Assembly (NCBI GenBank): GCA_963971535.1
Contig: OZ020588.1
Coordinates: 121,356,505-121,420,504 of the forward strand
DNA: 64,000 bases
Direction of reading: 5' to 3'
Origin: Notolepis coatsorum
Lineage: Eukaryota > Chordata > Actinopteri > Aulopiformes > Paralepididae
Below the pieces are notes generated by a model. That model had not been told where the DNA came from. It searched no databases and was given only the letters and a program-made list of their open reading frames with translations. Both the position numbers and the translations under genes were made by a program. The stretch's first letter is position 1. Every line of letters begins with the position of its first letter. Of the stretch, positions 1 through 10,983 are shown piece by piece.

Positions 1-59
1 GCAGGATTTAATCAGACAGTAGTAATAGTGATGATGATAGATAAACCGTGCCTTCATAA

Positions 60-720
60 TGGCTTAAAGAAAATAAAAATCCATCGGTTGGTTGTCATTT
101 TATAGCGTCGTGAATATAAGGTATAACACACTTTTCATCTAGGCTTTTCTGCAGGAAGCTAGATAATAGGCTAAACGTTGGCGGCGTTATATCAAACGCC
201 ATTTCTGCTGTATATATATACGAATGAAATAAAACAAACTGCGTAGCATCCGGACTATTACAGAGCATCTATGGATGAAATGGGGGCAGAGGGGAACGCC
301 GATTACTATTATTGATCCGCAATACAGTGTGCGTTCAATATAGCATTTTCATTGACCGATCACATTACGTTATAAAACAATGTCCAATCCAACTGTAATT
401 TGGGGTAATATTATCCTACCGTCAGGCCATGTGATCGCCGGCAGCATTTCCTCACCAGTTATCGGATTCTGGTAGATCGATATGCACATTGGCTAATCAT
501 AAATCCCATTATTCCACGCTGAAAAAACTGCTCGCCAAGCTGATCCAAGATGGAGGATGTTCGGCTGGGATCAAGGAACTATGATCCGCCCACAGAACTG
601 TACTTTTTTTTATTTTTTTTTAAATTCACATGATATTGCAGTGGAGCGATGGCGCCCCTAAGCGGGTTTGGCCGGTACTGCATGTTTTGAAAATCAAATA
701 TCTGAAAAGATGCTGGTAGT
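60..720. repeat. decayed piggyBac-like (TTAA-family) element
   Basis: The stretch near 103-127 (gtgaatataaggtataacac) and the block near 650-690 (ggccggtactgca) recur in order in the clearer copies at 22544-23500 and 28429-29375. No terminal TTAA repeats or coding frame are visible, so borders are approximate. The first 60 bases hold nothing I recognise. Confidence 0.4.
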
Positions 721-979
721 GGATCGGGTACCTAATAAGCGTTATAAATATGGAATAAAACAATAACAACTCGTCATGTATATACTCATGGCTCTGGTCC
801 ACAACGCTCTTTTTCGAAACACGTATATACTCGTTCTCGGACGGCATAGTGTTAAGATACTGTGATGATCTGATTGTGTGTGTGAGAAGAAGGCCGGAGC
901 GAATCGTGCCATAACTTTTGTAAATTTTACCTATTTTTGTAATAAAGTTGATTTGAAACTTAGAAGACCAGTATCATCT

Positions 980-1620
980 TTCCTAACATAACCTCTTCAT
1001 CATCGATCGAACAAGAGACCTCACTAATTTGTATATTTTGTACCCACTTTAATCACCTGTACATTGTATATTGATGTTGCACTTTACTGCTACATTTGTG
1101 TAACGTTCTGGGTTCTCTGGTCTTGTTAGACCTGAGAGCCCAGCTACCATTCTGTCACCTGTCACTTTCTCTCTCTAATTGCATTATTGTTTGTCACCTG
1201 GGATTGGCTGTCACTCTGTGGAACGTGTGGAATGTCTGGTATGCTGACCTTATAGTAACTCTTGTTTTCTCTGTTCCTCGTCGGCTCTTCACGATTCTCA
1301 GACCAAGTACTCAACGATACCAGGACAAGTGCGGCTGTACTTGCTCCTTGCCTTTTTCCCTGTTATTTAGTTTATATTGTTTTGTGCTATTCTCTCAGTT
1401 GACGCCCTGCGTCTGTGTGTTTTCCTGACTGCTCTGGAATTCTGCTATTAAAAAGGATTCACTGTTCAAGAGCTATACCACCTCTCCGTCTCCTTACTTG
1501 CCACCACTACTGGAACTCAAAACCTCTTACCTGCGTAACACATTTGCACTCTGGTTGGATCCCAAACCTATTTGTATTGTACTGTACTTGTGCTGTATAG
1601 TGACAATACATCAGCACCAA
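980..1620 (+). mobile_element. LINE 3' UTR-like sequence hosting a solo LTR
   Basis: Removing the LTR at 1099-1540 joins 'cactttactgctacatttg' to 'cactctggttggatccc' and then 'attgtactgtacttgtgctg...gacaat', which resembles the 3' untranslated end of fish non-LTR retrotransposons (C/T-rich, a chain of tact/gtac words, a gacaat terminus). No coding part is present. The clade is not assigned. Confidence 0.35.
1099..1540 (+). mobile_element. solo LTR (Ty3/gypsy-like) with 6-bp target duplication
   Basis: The 442-bp block starts TGTAACG and ends GTAACA, the TG...CA ends of an LTR. It is bounded on both sides by CATTTG (1093-1098 and 1541-1546), a target-site duplication. No internal region, primer site or second LTR is present, so this is a solo LTR left by LTR-LTR recombination. 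Family is inferred from length and ends; ERV or another LTR class is possible. Confidence 0.7.
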
Positions 1621-1786
1621 TGACAGCAGTTTATTATTTAAGAGTCAGATAGTCCACAGTGTGTTCTCAAATTCACCAGCCATTAGCGCTCCAGCTATTG
1701 GCAGCAGTCCGTGCCCATAGTTGTGGAGCCTGATGGCTACTGGCACGAAAGACTGGCAGAGGCAGTTTGCAGTGTGTCGTGGGGGG

Positions 1787-1816
<30 letters not shown>
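1787..1816. repeat. (AAT)n microsatellite
   Basis: About ten uninterrupted AAT units. The following 1817-1995 ('atttatatagcaca...caaggtgcttcacag') looks like the reversed 3' tail of a fish retroposon, with the microsatellite near its terminus. 1621-1786 resembles a dispersed repeat but was not identified. Confidence 0.8.
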
Positions 1817-1817
<1 letters not shown>

Positions 1818-1999
1818 ATTTAATTTATATAGCACACTTTAAACTCAGTGAGATGTCAAGGTGCTTCACAGCTAAAAGGAACATTAAATAAAAGGTTTAA
1901 AACATTCAAATGAATAAAATAAAAACATAAGAATAAAAAGGTTTAAAACGTAAAAACATTCAAATGAATAAAATAAAGATATAAAACAAAAACATAGGA

Positions 2000-2283
2000 G
2001 CAGGGGGAAAAAACAGGCCCTAGTGGAAGGCATATATGGTTACATTATATATGGTCCGGGCGGAAAACTTAGACCAAGCCAAGTTAATCACTTCATCCGA
2101 GCACTTTGAAACGCGTTCAGCACACTGCATGCATATTTTGTGCCAGTTCATGTCAGAAACACGATGGAAATCGCGATCAGACAATTGGAATATTCTTTTT
2201 GGGATACTTCCTACTAAAGGTAATGACATCAATCCTACTTTGATCCAACAATGATTTCAACGATCGCAACGATCAACGTATGT
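2000..2283. repeat. piggyBac-like family remnant
   Basis: The segment 'caattggaatattctttttggga...ctactaaaggtaatgacatcaa' parallels 28815-28875 in the better-preserved copy at 28429-29375, and both continue into 'gtatgttgt'. It stops where a BEL LTR-like sequence begins. Confidence 0.4.
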
Positions 2284-2515
2284 TGTAACTGAGGGGTTAC
2301 AAAACCCGGACTGTATTAAAGATTATTTAGATTAAACCACTACTAAATATTATTACTTGCCAGACAGTACAGTTAGTTAAATATGGCAGACACTCAATAG
2401 ATGGCACGGGGACAAAGAGATCACGTTTACAGTATTTTAATAGCAATATCAATATACAACTGAATTAGTACGTTGCTCTTTTAATAGTGAATGATAGTAG
2501 AATGTCAGAGTATCA
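2284..2515 (-). mobile_element. old BEL/Pao LTR relic
   Basis: Starts TGTAACTGAGGGG and continues with 'ctgactgtattaa'-like and 'aaaccactac'-like blocks in the same order as the minus-strand BEL LTRs at 35378 and 40425. Identity falls with distance from the terminus and the far end is lost before the TIR element at 2516. Probably an old, degraded solo LTR of a related BEL lineage. Confidence 0.5.
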
Positions 2516-3643
2516 GGCCCTGTCCACACGAGAGTTTGGATTTAATATGACCGAAGTTTGAAAAAATAAAACTCCGTCCACACGGTGAACACAGGTGGAC
2601 AACCGTGTATAACTGCGTACTCACGGGCAGAGCTGGAACCCAGCAACCGATACATTTAGTACAATGTAATACAATGCCAAAGCAGTAGGCGGCGATGTTG
2701 TTCAGACATGAAGGCCATTTCAACCAATCAGAAAAGACTGAACGCTCACTAAACTTCCTGTTGGGTCGCGATCTGCCATTAATTTACTGAAGAAGAAGAA
2801 GTAAACTTCCTGTTTAGAAGCACAGCTGGACCCTATTGATCATTTTGCCAACGGAACATATATTTTCAGCAAAGAAAGAAACTGCAATAAACAAACGGAT
2901 ACATTCACTGTGTTCTGCCTCTCATTTTGTTGATGAAACAAAACCATCAGCAACACAATTTACCACCAAGAGCGGATAGTTTAGTCTCACAAAAAAGATC
3001 TCCGGTGTTGTTAGCTACATGCTAATGTCAATGGCATTCTCTATGTATAGTATATAGCTTAAATGCTAACGTAATAATGTAACGTTAACGCTAGTATAAT
3101 GAATGGATGCAAACGTTATTTAACACATTGCAGAATGGGTACAATACAATACGGCTCAATACAAACAATTGTTAAGGGGATGCAGTCTGGACTGGGTTCC
3201 TTATAACAACTTGACAACACATGAGTTTAGTTTAGCTGCAGCTACATGTTTACTCTGAGCGTCAACAGACATCAGTCGATCACAACACTCTTCAACACAG
3301 ACGATACGTTTTGAACAAAAGTTTGTTACAATCATTTTCATATAACGCTACTTGGGACAGCTCTGCTGTAAACACTGGTGTAGTTGGCTCTGCTCTAATC
3401 TCTCTACCCCGCGGTCTGCCGTGAACATGGGGAATAATTGCGACAGCTCTGCTGTAAACACTGGGAATAACCTCGGTTGCTATGCCCACACGCAACTGCA
3501 AAACCGCACAACTCCACCCTGGCCACCGGTTTCAAAGACCGCGGTTGCAGTGTAGCAAATCCCCGGTTGTGTGTGGCCGAACAGTGCAACTGCGCACATA
3601 CAATCACGGTTACATTAAACCCAGCGTTCGTGTGGACGGGGCC
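2516..3643. mobile_element. 1.1-kb DNA transposon with inverted ends, possible THAP remnant
   Basis: The left end GGCCCTGTCCACACGA and the right end TCGTGTGGACGGGGCC are inverted complements with one mismatch. Both ends are flanked by TCA, consistent with a 3-bp target duplication. Around 2895-2960 one plus-strand frame reads SLCSASHFVDE followed by KPSATQF, resembling the C-x-x-H-F end of a THAP zinc finger. No complete transposase frame exists. Non-autonomous or decayed; superfamily (Harbinger-type or P/Kolobok-type) undecided. Confidence 0.6.
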
Positions 3644-4579
3644 TCAAAGTCAGGGGGAATGAATAATTCCTAGGTTAAGAATACTCGACCGGAGCTCTGC
3701 ATGGAGTGGGAGAAGGCGATACAGGGCAAAGCGAGGGGGATCGCTGGAGACGATGATTTCCCCCACGGAGTTGTAAGCTCCAGAGGAATTGAAGAATAGT
3801 CGGATACTCCTGCGGTCACTGAAGAAAAAGGGGTTCTCGTACGGATCCAGTCCTTGTAATCCAAGTGCCCGATGGCAGGGTAATAGCTCGTAATCCAAAG
3901 CCCGACGGCAGTGATGATAGCTAGCTAGCTTCGTTGGTCATAGAAGCTAGCTCGATGAAGGTCTTCAGGTGTAGTTAGATCCAAACGCCAATGGTCTTAA
4001 CTATGCTCTTCTCCACGTTACTTCGCTTACACAAGTCACTATAATACACCAACAATGGTTCTACAATATTAGGGTCGTATCTAAGTAGCTACTAGCTATC
4101 CGTAACGATACACCGCGGGTAGGCTTCCACTGCTCACATGTCCACTCGTTCTGCTGTTAGGTTACTTCACACTTCACCTCGTGTTCTGATACTCGTTACG
4201 TTAAATTCACACACAGCTGCACATTAGATTAGGTTCACACTACGGCTGCTGCGCCTTCTACAATATACAGATGAAGCGTTTAGTTTTCCTGGGCGCTTTG
4301 CCGCGACGTGAGCACGGTTATATCACGTCGGAAATGAATTAGGAACCCAGGCTGCTGTTCTATTTTATGCCGCCAGGAGGCGCAAAGTCATTAGACGGAC
4401 GCTACAACGTCCTACACAGTATACTGTATAACGATCTGTATGTAAATGTATATATATTAATTCATTTTGCGCGAATCCACACTTCATTTCCCAGACCCAC
4501 TTTGTTTTAACCAGTTAAAACCTGTCGATTGCTAGTGGAGGTTCATATAAGGGATATATAATGGATATTTTCTGTCTAG
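3644..4579. other. no recognised feature
   Basis: Short open frames only (about 80 residues at most), without recognisable motifs. It includes short near-repeats of 'gtaatccaa...cccgatggcag' and runs of GCTAGCTA. Confidence 0.5.
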
Positions 4580-4646
4580 TACCGTGGTCTAGTGCTTAAT
4601 GCCCATTCCTTTCAAGCCGACGCCCGGGGTTTGGATCCCAGCGGGT
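4580..4646 (+). pseudogene. tRNA-Glu-like relic
   Basis: The A-box region GTGGTCTAGTGCTTA and the B-box/T-arm region CGCCCGGGGTTTGGATCCC sit at tRNA spacing and match tRNA-Glu well, but the acceptor stem does not close and the T-loop reads TTTGGATCC instead of TTCGANTCC. It is followed by a T-run (4649-4655) that would serve as a Pol III terminator. A pseudogene or tRNA-derived module. Confidence 0.55.
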
Positions 4647-4929
4647 ATTTTTTTATTTATAAAATGAAATTGCCCGCAACGATGTGCATAATACAATAGT
4701 AATAATATATAATAAGAATCCAACCAATAGAGCGACATTGTGCAATAAACAAGTAAACAAAGTATGGCATATTTTACAGTAGGGCACTTTGAAACAACCA
4801 ATCACGTTGCGCGATAGCACGAGCGATGCATAGTCAGGAAGTAATGTTAGAGCTGAGTTCACTCATTCCGAACGGCGAAATGTAAAATGCTACCCAAGAT
4901 TGTTGCGTTTCGTTATAAAAACTATGCGG

Positions 4930-5045
4930 TGATAAACAAAACGAATCGCAGTATGCAAAACGTGCGGTTCGAGGATCACAGTTGGAGATGCAATCATGCA
5001 ACGTCCAACTTCGTTCGACACTTGAACTAAGAAGGTGCACAAAGA
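4930..5045 (+). pseudogene. BED-type zinc-finger fragment (hAT-like), frameshifted
   Basis: One frame reads VCKTCG (a CxxC pair); a second frame 30-60 bases on reads NFVRHL and EGAQ. Together they resemble the CxxC ... HxxxxH layout of a BED finger, broken by a frameshift and a stop. BED fingers are common at the N-terminus of hAT transposases. No rest of the gene follows. Low certainty. Confidence 0.35.
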
Positions 5046-5049
5046 TCGG

Positions 5050-5535
5050 TAAGTGAATGAACGAATGAATGAAAACTTTATTTAACAGATTGCAGAATGG
5101 GTACAATACAGTACAGCTCAATATACACAATTGTTAAGGGGATGCAGACCAGAGAAAGACTTTCGTCTTGTTTACATCAGGGTCCCCCATAGTAACTTGG
5201 CTTGCTACTGTACAGTAGCTACAGTTAAATCAATGAGCCATCGACAGTGTGCTAACGTTATCATATACTCTCTTTTTTAGACTCTTTTTGTATCACAAAC
5301 AGTACTGTATTTGTAAATCTGGTATGTCATAAATGTATAGATGTAGCAGTACTGTATCTGTATGTCATGTTATGATGAATTGAAAATGGGGGACCCTGAT
5401 GTAAACAAGACGAAAGTCTTTCTCTGGTCTGCATCCCTTTAACAATTGTGTTTATTGAGCTGTACTGTATTGTACCCATTCTGCAATCTGTTAATTTTTT
5501 TCAATCAATCAATCAATCAATCAATCATTACATCC
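5050..5535. repeat. head-to-head pair of a retroposon tail unit
   Basis: 5050-5190 (minus) and 5385-5535 (plus) are near-identical copies of one ~140-bp unit, reading outward as 'gggggaccctgatgtaaac', 'tttctctggtctgcatcc' and 'tgtacccattctgcaatctg', then a tetranucleotide tail (ATTC)n or (AATC)n. This looks like the 3' end of a LINE or SINE. About 195 bases without homology separate the arms, so the locus can form a stem. The same unit recurs near 6246, 6880, 24003, 26884 and 33982. Confidence 0.65.
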
Positions 5536-5668
5536 AAGATACACGGCTGCTGTAGTCTTGTCTTATAAAATACATAAACAATCAGCAATGTCTCGCTTGA
5601 TGAATGGCCAGCAGTAGCCTAATTAATATTAATAAAAGTATTATCATTTTAATAATTGCGAAACGTGT

Positions 5669-6245
5669 TTAGTCCCTTGTTTGAGCCGAATCTGGGTTGA
5701 ACATGATTTGTGGAACTCCCTCTGGTGTTGTGGTCGTGGTATTCACTGACCTTTGGGAAGTATTTCGACATGTACATGGGTATCTTAGTGGTGTAGTGTA
5801 CAGTATCTTGTAGACCAGGCCCATTGCAAGTTGCTGTACTCTGTCGTCTACTCTAAGCCATCCTAGGTAGTCAAAGTGGGCAGGGGTGAGGTGGGTTCTA
5901 GGAGTAAGGTCAAGCAGTAGTCTGACCAGTTTGTTTTGTGATGTTTGTAATTTAGTTTTTAGCGCTTTTGAGGTGCTTTGGTACCATGAGGTGCAAGCAT
6001 AGTCGTAATACCCTTGAATGAGTGCTCCTGCCAGAGTCTTCAGGGTATTCTTGTTTACCAGAGAGGAGATCCGGTACAAGAATCTTGTTCGTTGGTTGAC
6101 TTTTTTTTATTACATTGGTTGCCATTTTGTCACAGGAAAGATTTGCCTCTAGGATGGAACCCAGGTAGGTAATTTCATCTTTCCTTGTGACAATATTGTC
6201 ACCCACTGTAACAGAGAAGCCGTTGGCCTTGCTGAGTTTGTTATT
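5669..6245 (-). pseudogene. LINE reverse transcriptase C-terminal fragment
   Basis: Two overlapping minus-strand frames (start to about 6100, then 6079-5669) encode the post-catalytic part of a non-LTR reverse transcriptase: motif GDNIVTRKDEITYLGSILE near the start, then a thumb/connection stretch with YRISSLVNKNTLKTLAGALI and YDYACTSWY. A frameshift near 6090-6100, in a T-run, separates the frames. The endonuclease and RT palm are absent. The protein is closest in feel to I/Nimb- or L2-type LINEs; clade not assigned. Confidence 0.65.
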
Positions 6246-6327
6246 TGATCCAAGAGTGTGTATTGAGCCGTACTGTATTGTACCCATTCTGCAATCTGTT
6301 AATAACGTTTTCATTCATTCATTCAGG
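6246..6327 (+). repeat. retroposon tail unit with (ATTC)n end
   Basis: Carries 'gtattgagccgtactgtattgtacccattctgc...' and ends in ATTCATTCATTCA. It directly abuts the minus-strand LINE fragment, so at least two insertions meet here. Confidence 0.6.
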
Positions 6328-6329
6328 AG

Positions 6330-6735
6330 CAAAGGTCAATGACCAAACACACCCAGACTACATACCTGTATTCCCTTCAACATCACAGTCTACACCATCT
6401 ACGTCAACAAACATCAGTCGCCATGAGCGGCGTGAAAAAAGGAGAGTGATGCAGCCAAGGAGGATGGTGACCAACAGAGAACCAAGGTCGAGTCAAGCTC
6501 CTTGACCGCTTCATCTGTGGACAGCAACGACACCAAATGCAAGATGATGACAGGTGTTACCTGGCCAGTGCTTCAGCACTTGTTTTCTTTCTTGCACACA
6601 GAGAAGACAAGGAGCACCATAATTCACCCATAGATCAGCTATTTATCACCCTTGTCAAACTGCGTCACGACATGTCCTTTGACCTCATCTCCCACATCAG
6701 AGGTGTGTCAAAGGCAACAGTCAGTGATGTGCCCA
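6330..6735 (+). pseudogene. Harbinger/ISL2EU-type transposase fragment
   Basis: Frames at 6340-6505 and 6537-6735 encode a basic stretch, then LLDRFICGQQRH and the segment IDQLFITLVKLRHDM followed by GVSKATVSDV. The latter is the helix-turn-helix region that precedes the DDE domain in ISL2EU/Tnp4-type transposases of the PIF-Harbinger group. Family knowledge: this HTH binds the transposon ends. The catalytic domain is missing; sequence after 6735 is unrelated. A matching DDE piece of the same group lies at 32433-32610 on the other strand. Confidence 0.6.
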
Positions 6736-6879
6736 ACGGATCATTTCAGTGAGTGAGCGATTCGATACACGCTCACGGCAATGAACCGATTCACTGATTC
6801 GACTCACGGTTCAGTGGCGCTTCCGGATCCCGCTGCGAATCAAAAACTATAAAAAAATTTGGCAGATGTTATACATACA

Positions 6880-6962
6880 ATTATACATACAATTGTTAAG
6901 GGGATGCAAACCAGAGAAAGACTTTCATCTTGTTTACATCAGGATCCCCCTGTTTACATCAG
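6880..6962 (-). repeat. retroposon tail unit, truncated
   Basis: Contains 'acaattgttaaggggatgca' and 'aagactttcatcttgtttac', the reverse of the unit at 5385-5535. 6740-6880 between this and the transposase fragment holds repeated 'gattcactgattcg' words of unknown origin. Confidence 0.55.
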
Positions 6963-6964
6963 TA

Positions 6965-7290
6965 ATCATCGGTAACATTTAGAATTGATTTCAAGGTCCT
7001 CCTCCTTATATACAAAGTATAAACATTGCGATCATCTACTATTGAAGGTTCCGAGTCACAGTCTAAAGAAAATCAGTGATGCAGCCTTTGCTAACTAACT
7101 ATGCACCAAAGTTATGGAACACACTATGGACATTAGGGAAGCTAGATCTCTTAATATTTTCAGAAATAAGCTAAAAACGTACCTCTTCACCATAGCCTTC
7201 TAATACACCCCGCTGTTGATTGTACTGTAGCACTATTTTACTCTGGCCATTCTATTGCATAATTTTACTATCTATTCTACTATTCTATTA
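6965..7290 (+). pseudogene. L2-type LINE 3' end fragment
   Basis: Plus-strand frames, broken several times, contain FKVLLLIYK, then NYAPKLWNTL-like and IFRNKLKTYLFT-like pieces, the characteristic extreme C-terminus of L2/CR1-type ORF2. A T-rich, A/T-rich 3' UTR follows to about 7290. 7291-7628 shows nothing recognisable. Confidence 0.5.
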
Positions 7291-7633
7291 TTGCACTGTA
7301 TTATTGGTGTGCAAACCAGTCAACTTACAAAAAAGAGCCTGTTGGAGGATTCTAGAGTGATTTCTAGAGCGCAACCGAATTACTTGTCCGGAATCAATGC
7401 GCCGGCTAAGGGCATGTCTGAACTTGCCCGGACACGTCTTTGAACTTGTCTGGGGGGCGCGACTGCTGGCGCCGCCAATGTCAAGGGCGGTGTCCAATGA
7501 GGCGAGCGAATAATACTATGATTCAAACGGAAGCTTAAAGGTATATAGCTTATATATATAAATAATATACAAGTTATACAAAATAATAAACGTAGATTCT
7601 CAGTGTTAATCTGGCCCTTCAGAACATATGTAG

Positions 7634-8969
7634 TGTTACAAAGGATCAGATTAAACCGAATATATATATTTATTGATTGATATATATTGCATAATATTTG
7701 TATATCGTTTGATATCCCTTGTATATTCCTTGTACATATACACGGAATATCCCTTTAGCCTAGTACAGACCATAATATTTCATTCTCCTATTGGACAGCG
7801 GTCCACAGGCGCCGAGGCCATGCCTCCAGAGTCAGGTTCAAAGCCACCGTCAAGACATGTCTGTACATGCCCGGCCTTGCCCAAGAATACGAGACAGAAA
7901 TGAGGTTGGCACTAGATTGTTCGCCGTGCATATAAATATGGCGCAGGTGAATACAGAAGTATGTTACCCAATAAGTTGAAGCCTCACCCACGATACTCCG
8001 TGCGGTGAAGTATGGCCTGTTTGGCCCCAAATAAGAGCATTGAGACCGCGTGCGAATTAATAACTGAATTGTCAGAGTTTGGCGCTATACCGTCGAGTGC
8101 GACATATTTCTATTAAGTCAGTAATAGTCTATTTGTGTATAGTGTATCGTGCGGCTAAAGTTCTACAGTGACCAGCATCACCAACGCTTCCTCGTATCAG
8201 CTAGAGAGCTTATCCAGGCTGGGCTGCTTTCATGGCGCTTTCACCCGAGGAGCCCTAGACTAGAACCGTGTGGACATGTACACTGGATTAATCTACCCGA
8301 CGACTACATAGCCCTTTGCGGCTGGATTATATTTGCTTTTGGTCCTGTGATTAATGGAGCGGAGAATCGCCGACGCCTACACGTGTGTGGGATTTACCCT
8401 GTGAGGAGCCACGTCGAGTCTGCGCCTCAGAGAGCCTGAGGCAGGCTAGCTTTCTTCCCTGTGGATCTACAGGCTACGGAGAACAGCTGTATTCGTCTGT
8501 GGATCAAGATCTTATTGCACCGTCTCCCGTACTCGGAGTCTCCTTATCATCGTTGACCCAGGCTCTACTACCGACAGATCCTCTACCCCTGCTGGCTTAC
8601 AACCGGGGGGACCCTTCCAGTATCTCCCGCTATATATTACTAGTGTACCATAGATATAATTCCCTAAGATTCAGGTTGTATAATTACCTCCTGCGTAACC
8701 AGAGAATGGACATTCATTATTGATTTGCCTACGCACATTCCTTTGCCTTATAAGCGCATCCAAAGTAAAATAGATAAGTATATTATGTACCTTTTGCTGC
8801 AATAAATACTTAATTACAACTTTGTGTGGAACCGATTCATTGTGGGAAGTGTTCATCATATTTATATATCATGTACTGTATGGCCAGTAATTAAAGTACA
8901 TAAAACGGTAGTGGTTTAATGATACCATACTTATCAATACAGTCAGGGAATTGTACCCCTCAGTTACAA
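7634..8969 (+). repeat. 5' LTR of BEL copy 1
   Basis: Begins TGTTACAAAGGATCAG and ends CTCAGTTACA. A TATAAA lies at 7932-7937 and an AATAAA polyadenylation signal at 8801-8806. Compared with the 3' LTR it carries three extra bases near 8940. Confidence 0.93.
7932..7937 (+). promoter_or_regulatory. TATA box of the 5' LTR
   Basis: TATAAA in the context GTGCATATAAATATGGCGC, about 300 bp into the LTR and preserved in the 3' LTR (around 18539). The minus-strand BEL copy has a TATATATA at the equivalent place. Promoter role is inferred from position. Confidence 0.5.
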
Positions 8970-8971
8970 TT

Positions 8972-8988
8972 GGTCCTTCGAGCCGGAG
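8972..8988 (+). other. primer binding site (tRNA-Tyr)
   Basis: TGGTCCTTCGAGCCGGA, two bases after the 5' LTR, is the complement of the 3' end of vertebrate tRNA-Tyr (TCCGGCTCGAAGGACCA). All 17 positions pair. This primes minus-strand DNA synthesis. Confidence 0.85.
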
Positions 8989-9029
8989 GGTAACTAGTGT
9001 AATATTAATATAGTGGTATTAATATTGAC

Positions 9030-9951
9030 ATGGCCAATGATGAACACTCCACAAAACGGTTCTCCTAAAGTAGATCGCCCGCAGCGTAGACGGCAGACAC
9101 CTCAGTACTTAGAGGATTACGTTGCCAATATACTACCTAGCTTTCTACAGACGGTAAACGCGGAAAAAGTAGATAGTAAAATTATGTCCGACCCTATCGA
9201 CCAGGCTACCCCACCAATAGAGGCCCTAGTGGGTTCTAACGTAACTGACCAAGCTCACGGTAGGGACCAGGAGGGACCCGACATGACTTTACCCCCCGCC
9301 ACGACCGAAGAAGTAGTCCCCGGAGAGCTCCAGGATAAAGACAGCCCTCCAGGGATGGAACTCGACCCGCTACAAGAAGAGGCGAGCACCCCGGAGATGG
9401 ATCTCCAGGACTCGCCACAGGAGAACAGATCTCCAACGAGTACTGCCAGGAGCGGATCACCTCAACCAGCGTCTTCCCCCAGCGAGGCGGACAAGATGCT
9501 GGCACAGGCATTCCTCGCCAGCCTGGCAGCCTCAACAGAGCGCGATCGACTCCAAGCACAGACGCTTAGTGAGCGCGAACATTCTTCCATGGAAAGAGAA
9601 CGCCTTCAAGCGCAGCAACGGAGCGACGAAGATCGTATACGTCTAGAGATTAGACGCCTTCAGACGGAAGAGAATATGGTAAGGGACCGGGCCGAAGCCC
9701 AGCGCGCCGCCGCCGAAGCCCAGCGCGCCGCTGCCGGTGCCCAAAGAGAAGCAGAGCGCGACCTCGCTCTCACCAAGCGCGAAGCCGAGCGCGACTGATT
9801 ACAAGCGCAGATAATGGAGCAGCTGATCACCAGGGCAACACCCCCTCCCTCCGCACCGGGTTCCAGGGCCTCGTCAAGACAAGGGTCAAGGGCACCCTCC
9901 CCTACCCGATCAAGCAACCCTGAGCCCGACCACCAGAGAGAGCCTATACCC
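9030..9951 (+). pseudogene. gag: BEL copy 1 Gag, N-terminal part
   Basis: An ATG at 9030 (ATGGCCAATGATG) matches the leader ATG of the second BEL copy but soon hits a stop because of one extra A in an A-run. The long frame uses the ATG at 9037. It encodes an acidic, proline-rich segment and then an E/R/A/Q-rich coiled-coil with AQRAAAEAQRAAA-type heptads. TGA at 9796-9798 replaces what is an Arg codon in the other copy (CGA to TGA), so translation would stop here. The frame stays open after that stop until the hAT insertion at 9952. Structural capsid role is inferred from position. Confidence 0.75.
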
Positions 9952-10983
9952 TAGGGGTGGACGGTATGGTCTAAAATTTATATCACGGTATAATCTGAAG
10001 CATAGACGGTAACGGTATATATCACGGTATCATCGTTTTTGATAAAAAAAAATTATTTTATTTTATATATATATATATATATATATATTTTTTATAAAAT
10101 ATATATATTATATAATTAGACTTGTACTTGTATTATCTGCGAGACATCGCCACCACGCAACAAGCTCCACTGTCTGTGTGTACTCTAGTAGCCTCCAGCT
10201 ACGGCCAGGATTCTCCAGAGCTGCATCTGGACCTATACTCGAGTAGCCTCGAGCAGAGCTACGGCCAGGATTCTCCGGCGCTGCACCTGGACCCTATTGG
10301 CATAACGTTACTTAACTGTGCTCAGCAAGCCCTCAGCTCGAATACGCATCGAATCAGTGTTATAAGACATTGATATCAGGAGCTATCTGTAGCTACTGCT
10401 AGCCGGATATATAACGTTAATACAACGCCTCAGTGAATTATTTAGTTCAATGGGACATTTCGTTTTGAACGGTGAACCAACTTGCGTTAACATGAGCTAA
10501 CGGCTAACGGAGCTATCATACACGTCTACTCTCTACTAGACTTGATGGAGCGTTTGTTGATGTCAGGAGCTATCGGTAGCTGGCCGACTAGATACCGTTC
10601 GGTTAGACAATGCCTCATCATGTATTAAACTAAAAGTGAATAGTTGACTGGGTCATTTTGTAACGGTAGCTAAGCTAACGTTAGCTCAGGGAGACGTCCC
10701 GTCCCACTAGACTACTAGTAGACCCGTGTTTACATGCGTGCGGGAGGGGCTGGCACTGCGCGAAGCCTCCTAAATAACTTTTTCCAGTTCGCACATATCT
10801 ATTATCTATGACTAATTCTATCTATTTTTAGGGGCAAATGCGAGTGAAATAGTCGCGCTGTGGTTACATGACGTCATTGCTATTTTAGAGCTGCACTACC
10901 GGTTACACGGTATAGGCAAAATCCATACCGTAGAGCAAATTCATACCGTTTATACCGTATACCGTTTATACCGTCCACCCCTA
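9952..10983. mobile_element. non-autonomous hAT element
   Basis: Terminal inverted repeats TAGGGGTGGACGGTAT at the left and its complement at the right; flanked by the 8-bp duplication CTATACCC (9944-9951, 10984-10991), diagnostic of hAT. 1,032 bp. No transposase frame. Inside are an AT-dinucleotide tract (~10055-10120), a direct repeat of 'gctacggccaggattctcc' (~10199, ~10258) and paired GTTA/GCTA words. Removing it restores the BEL frame. Confidence 0.92.
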
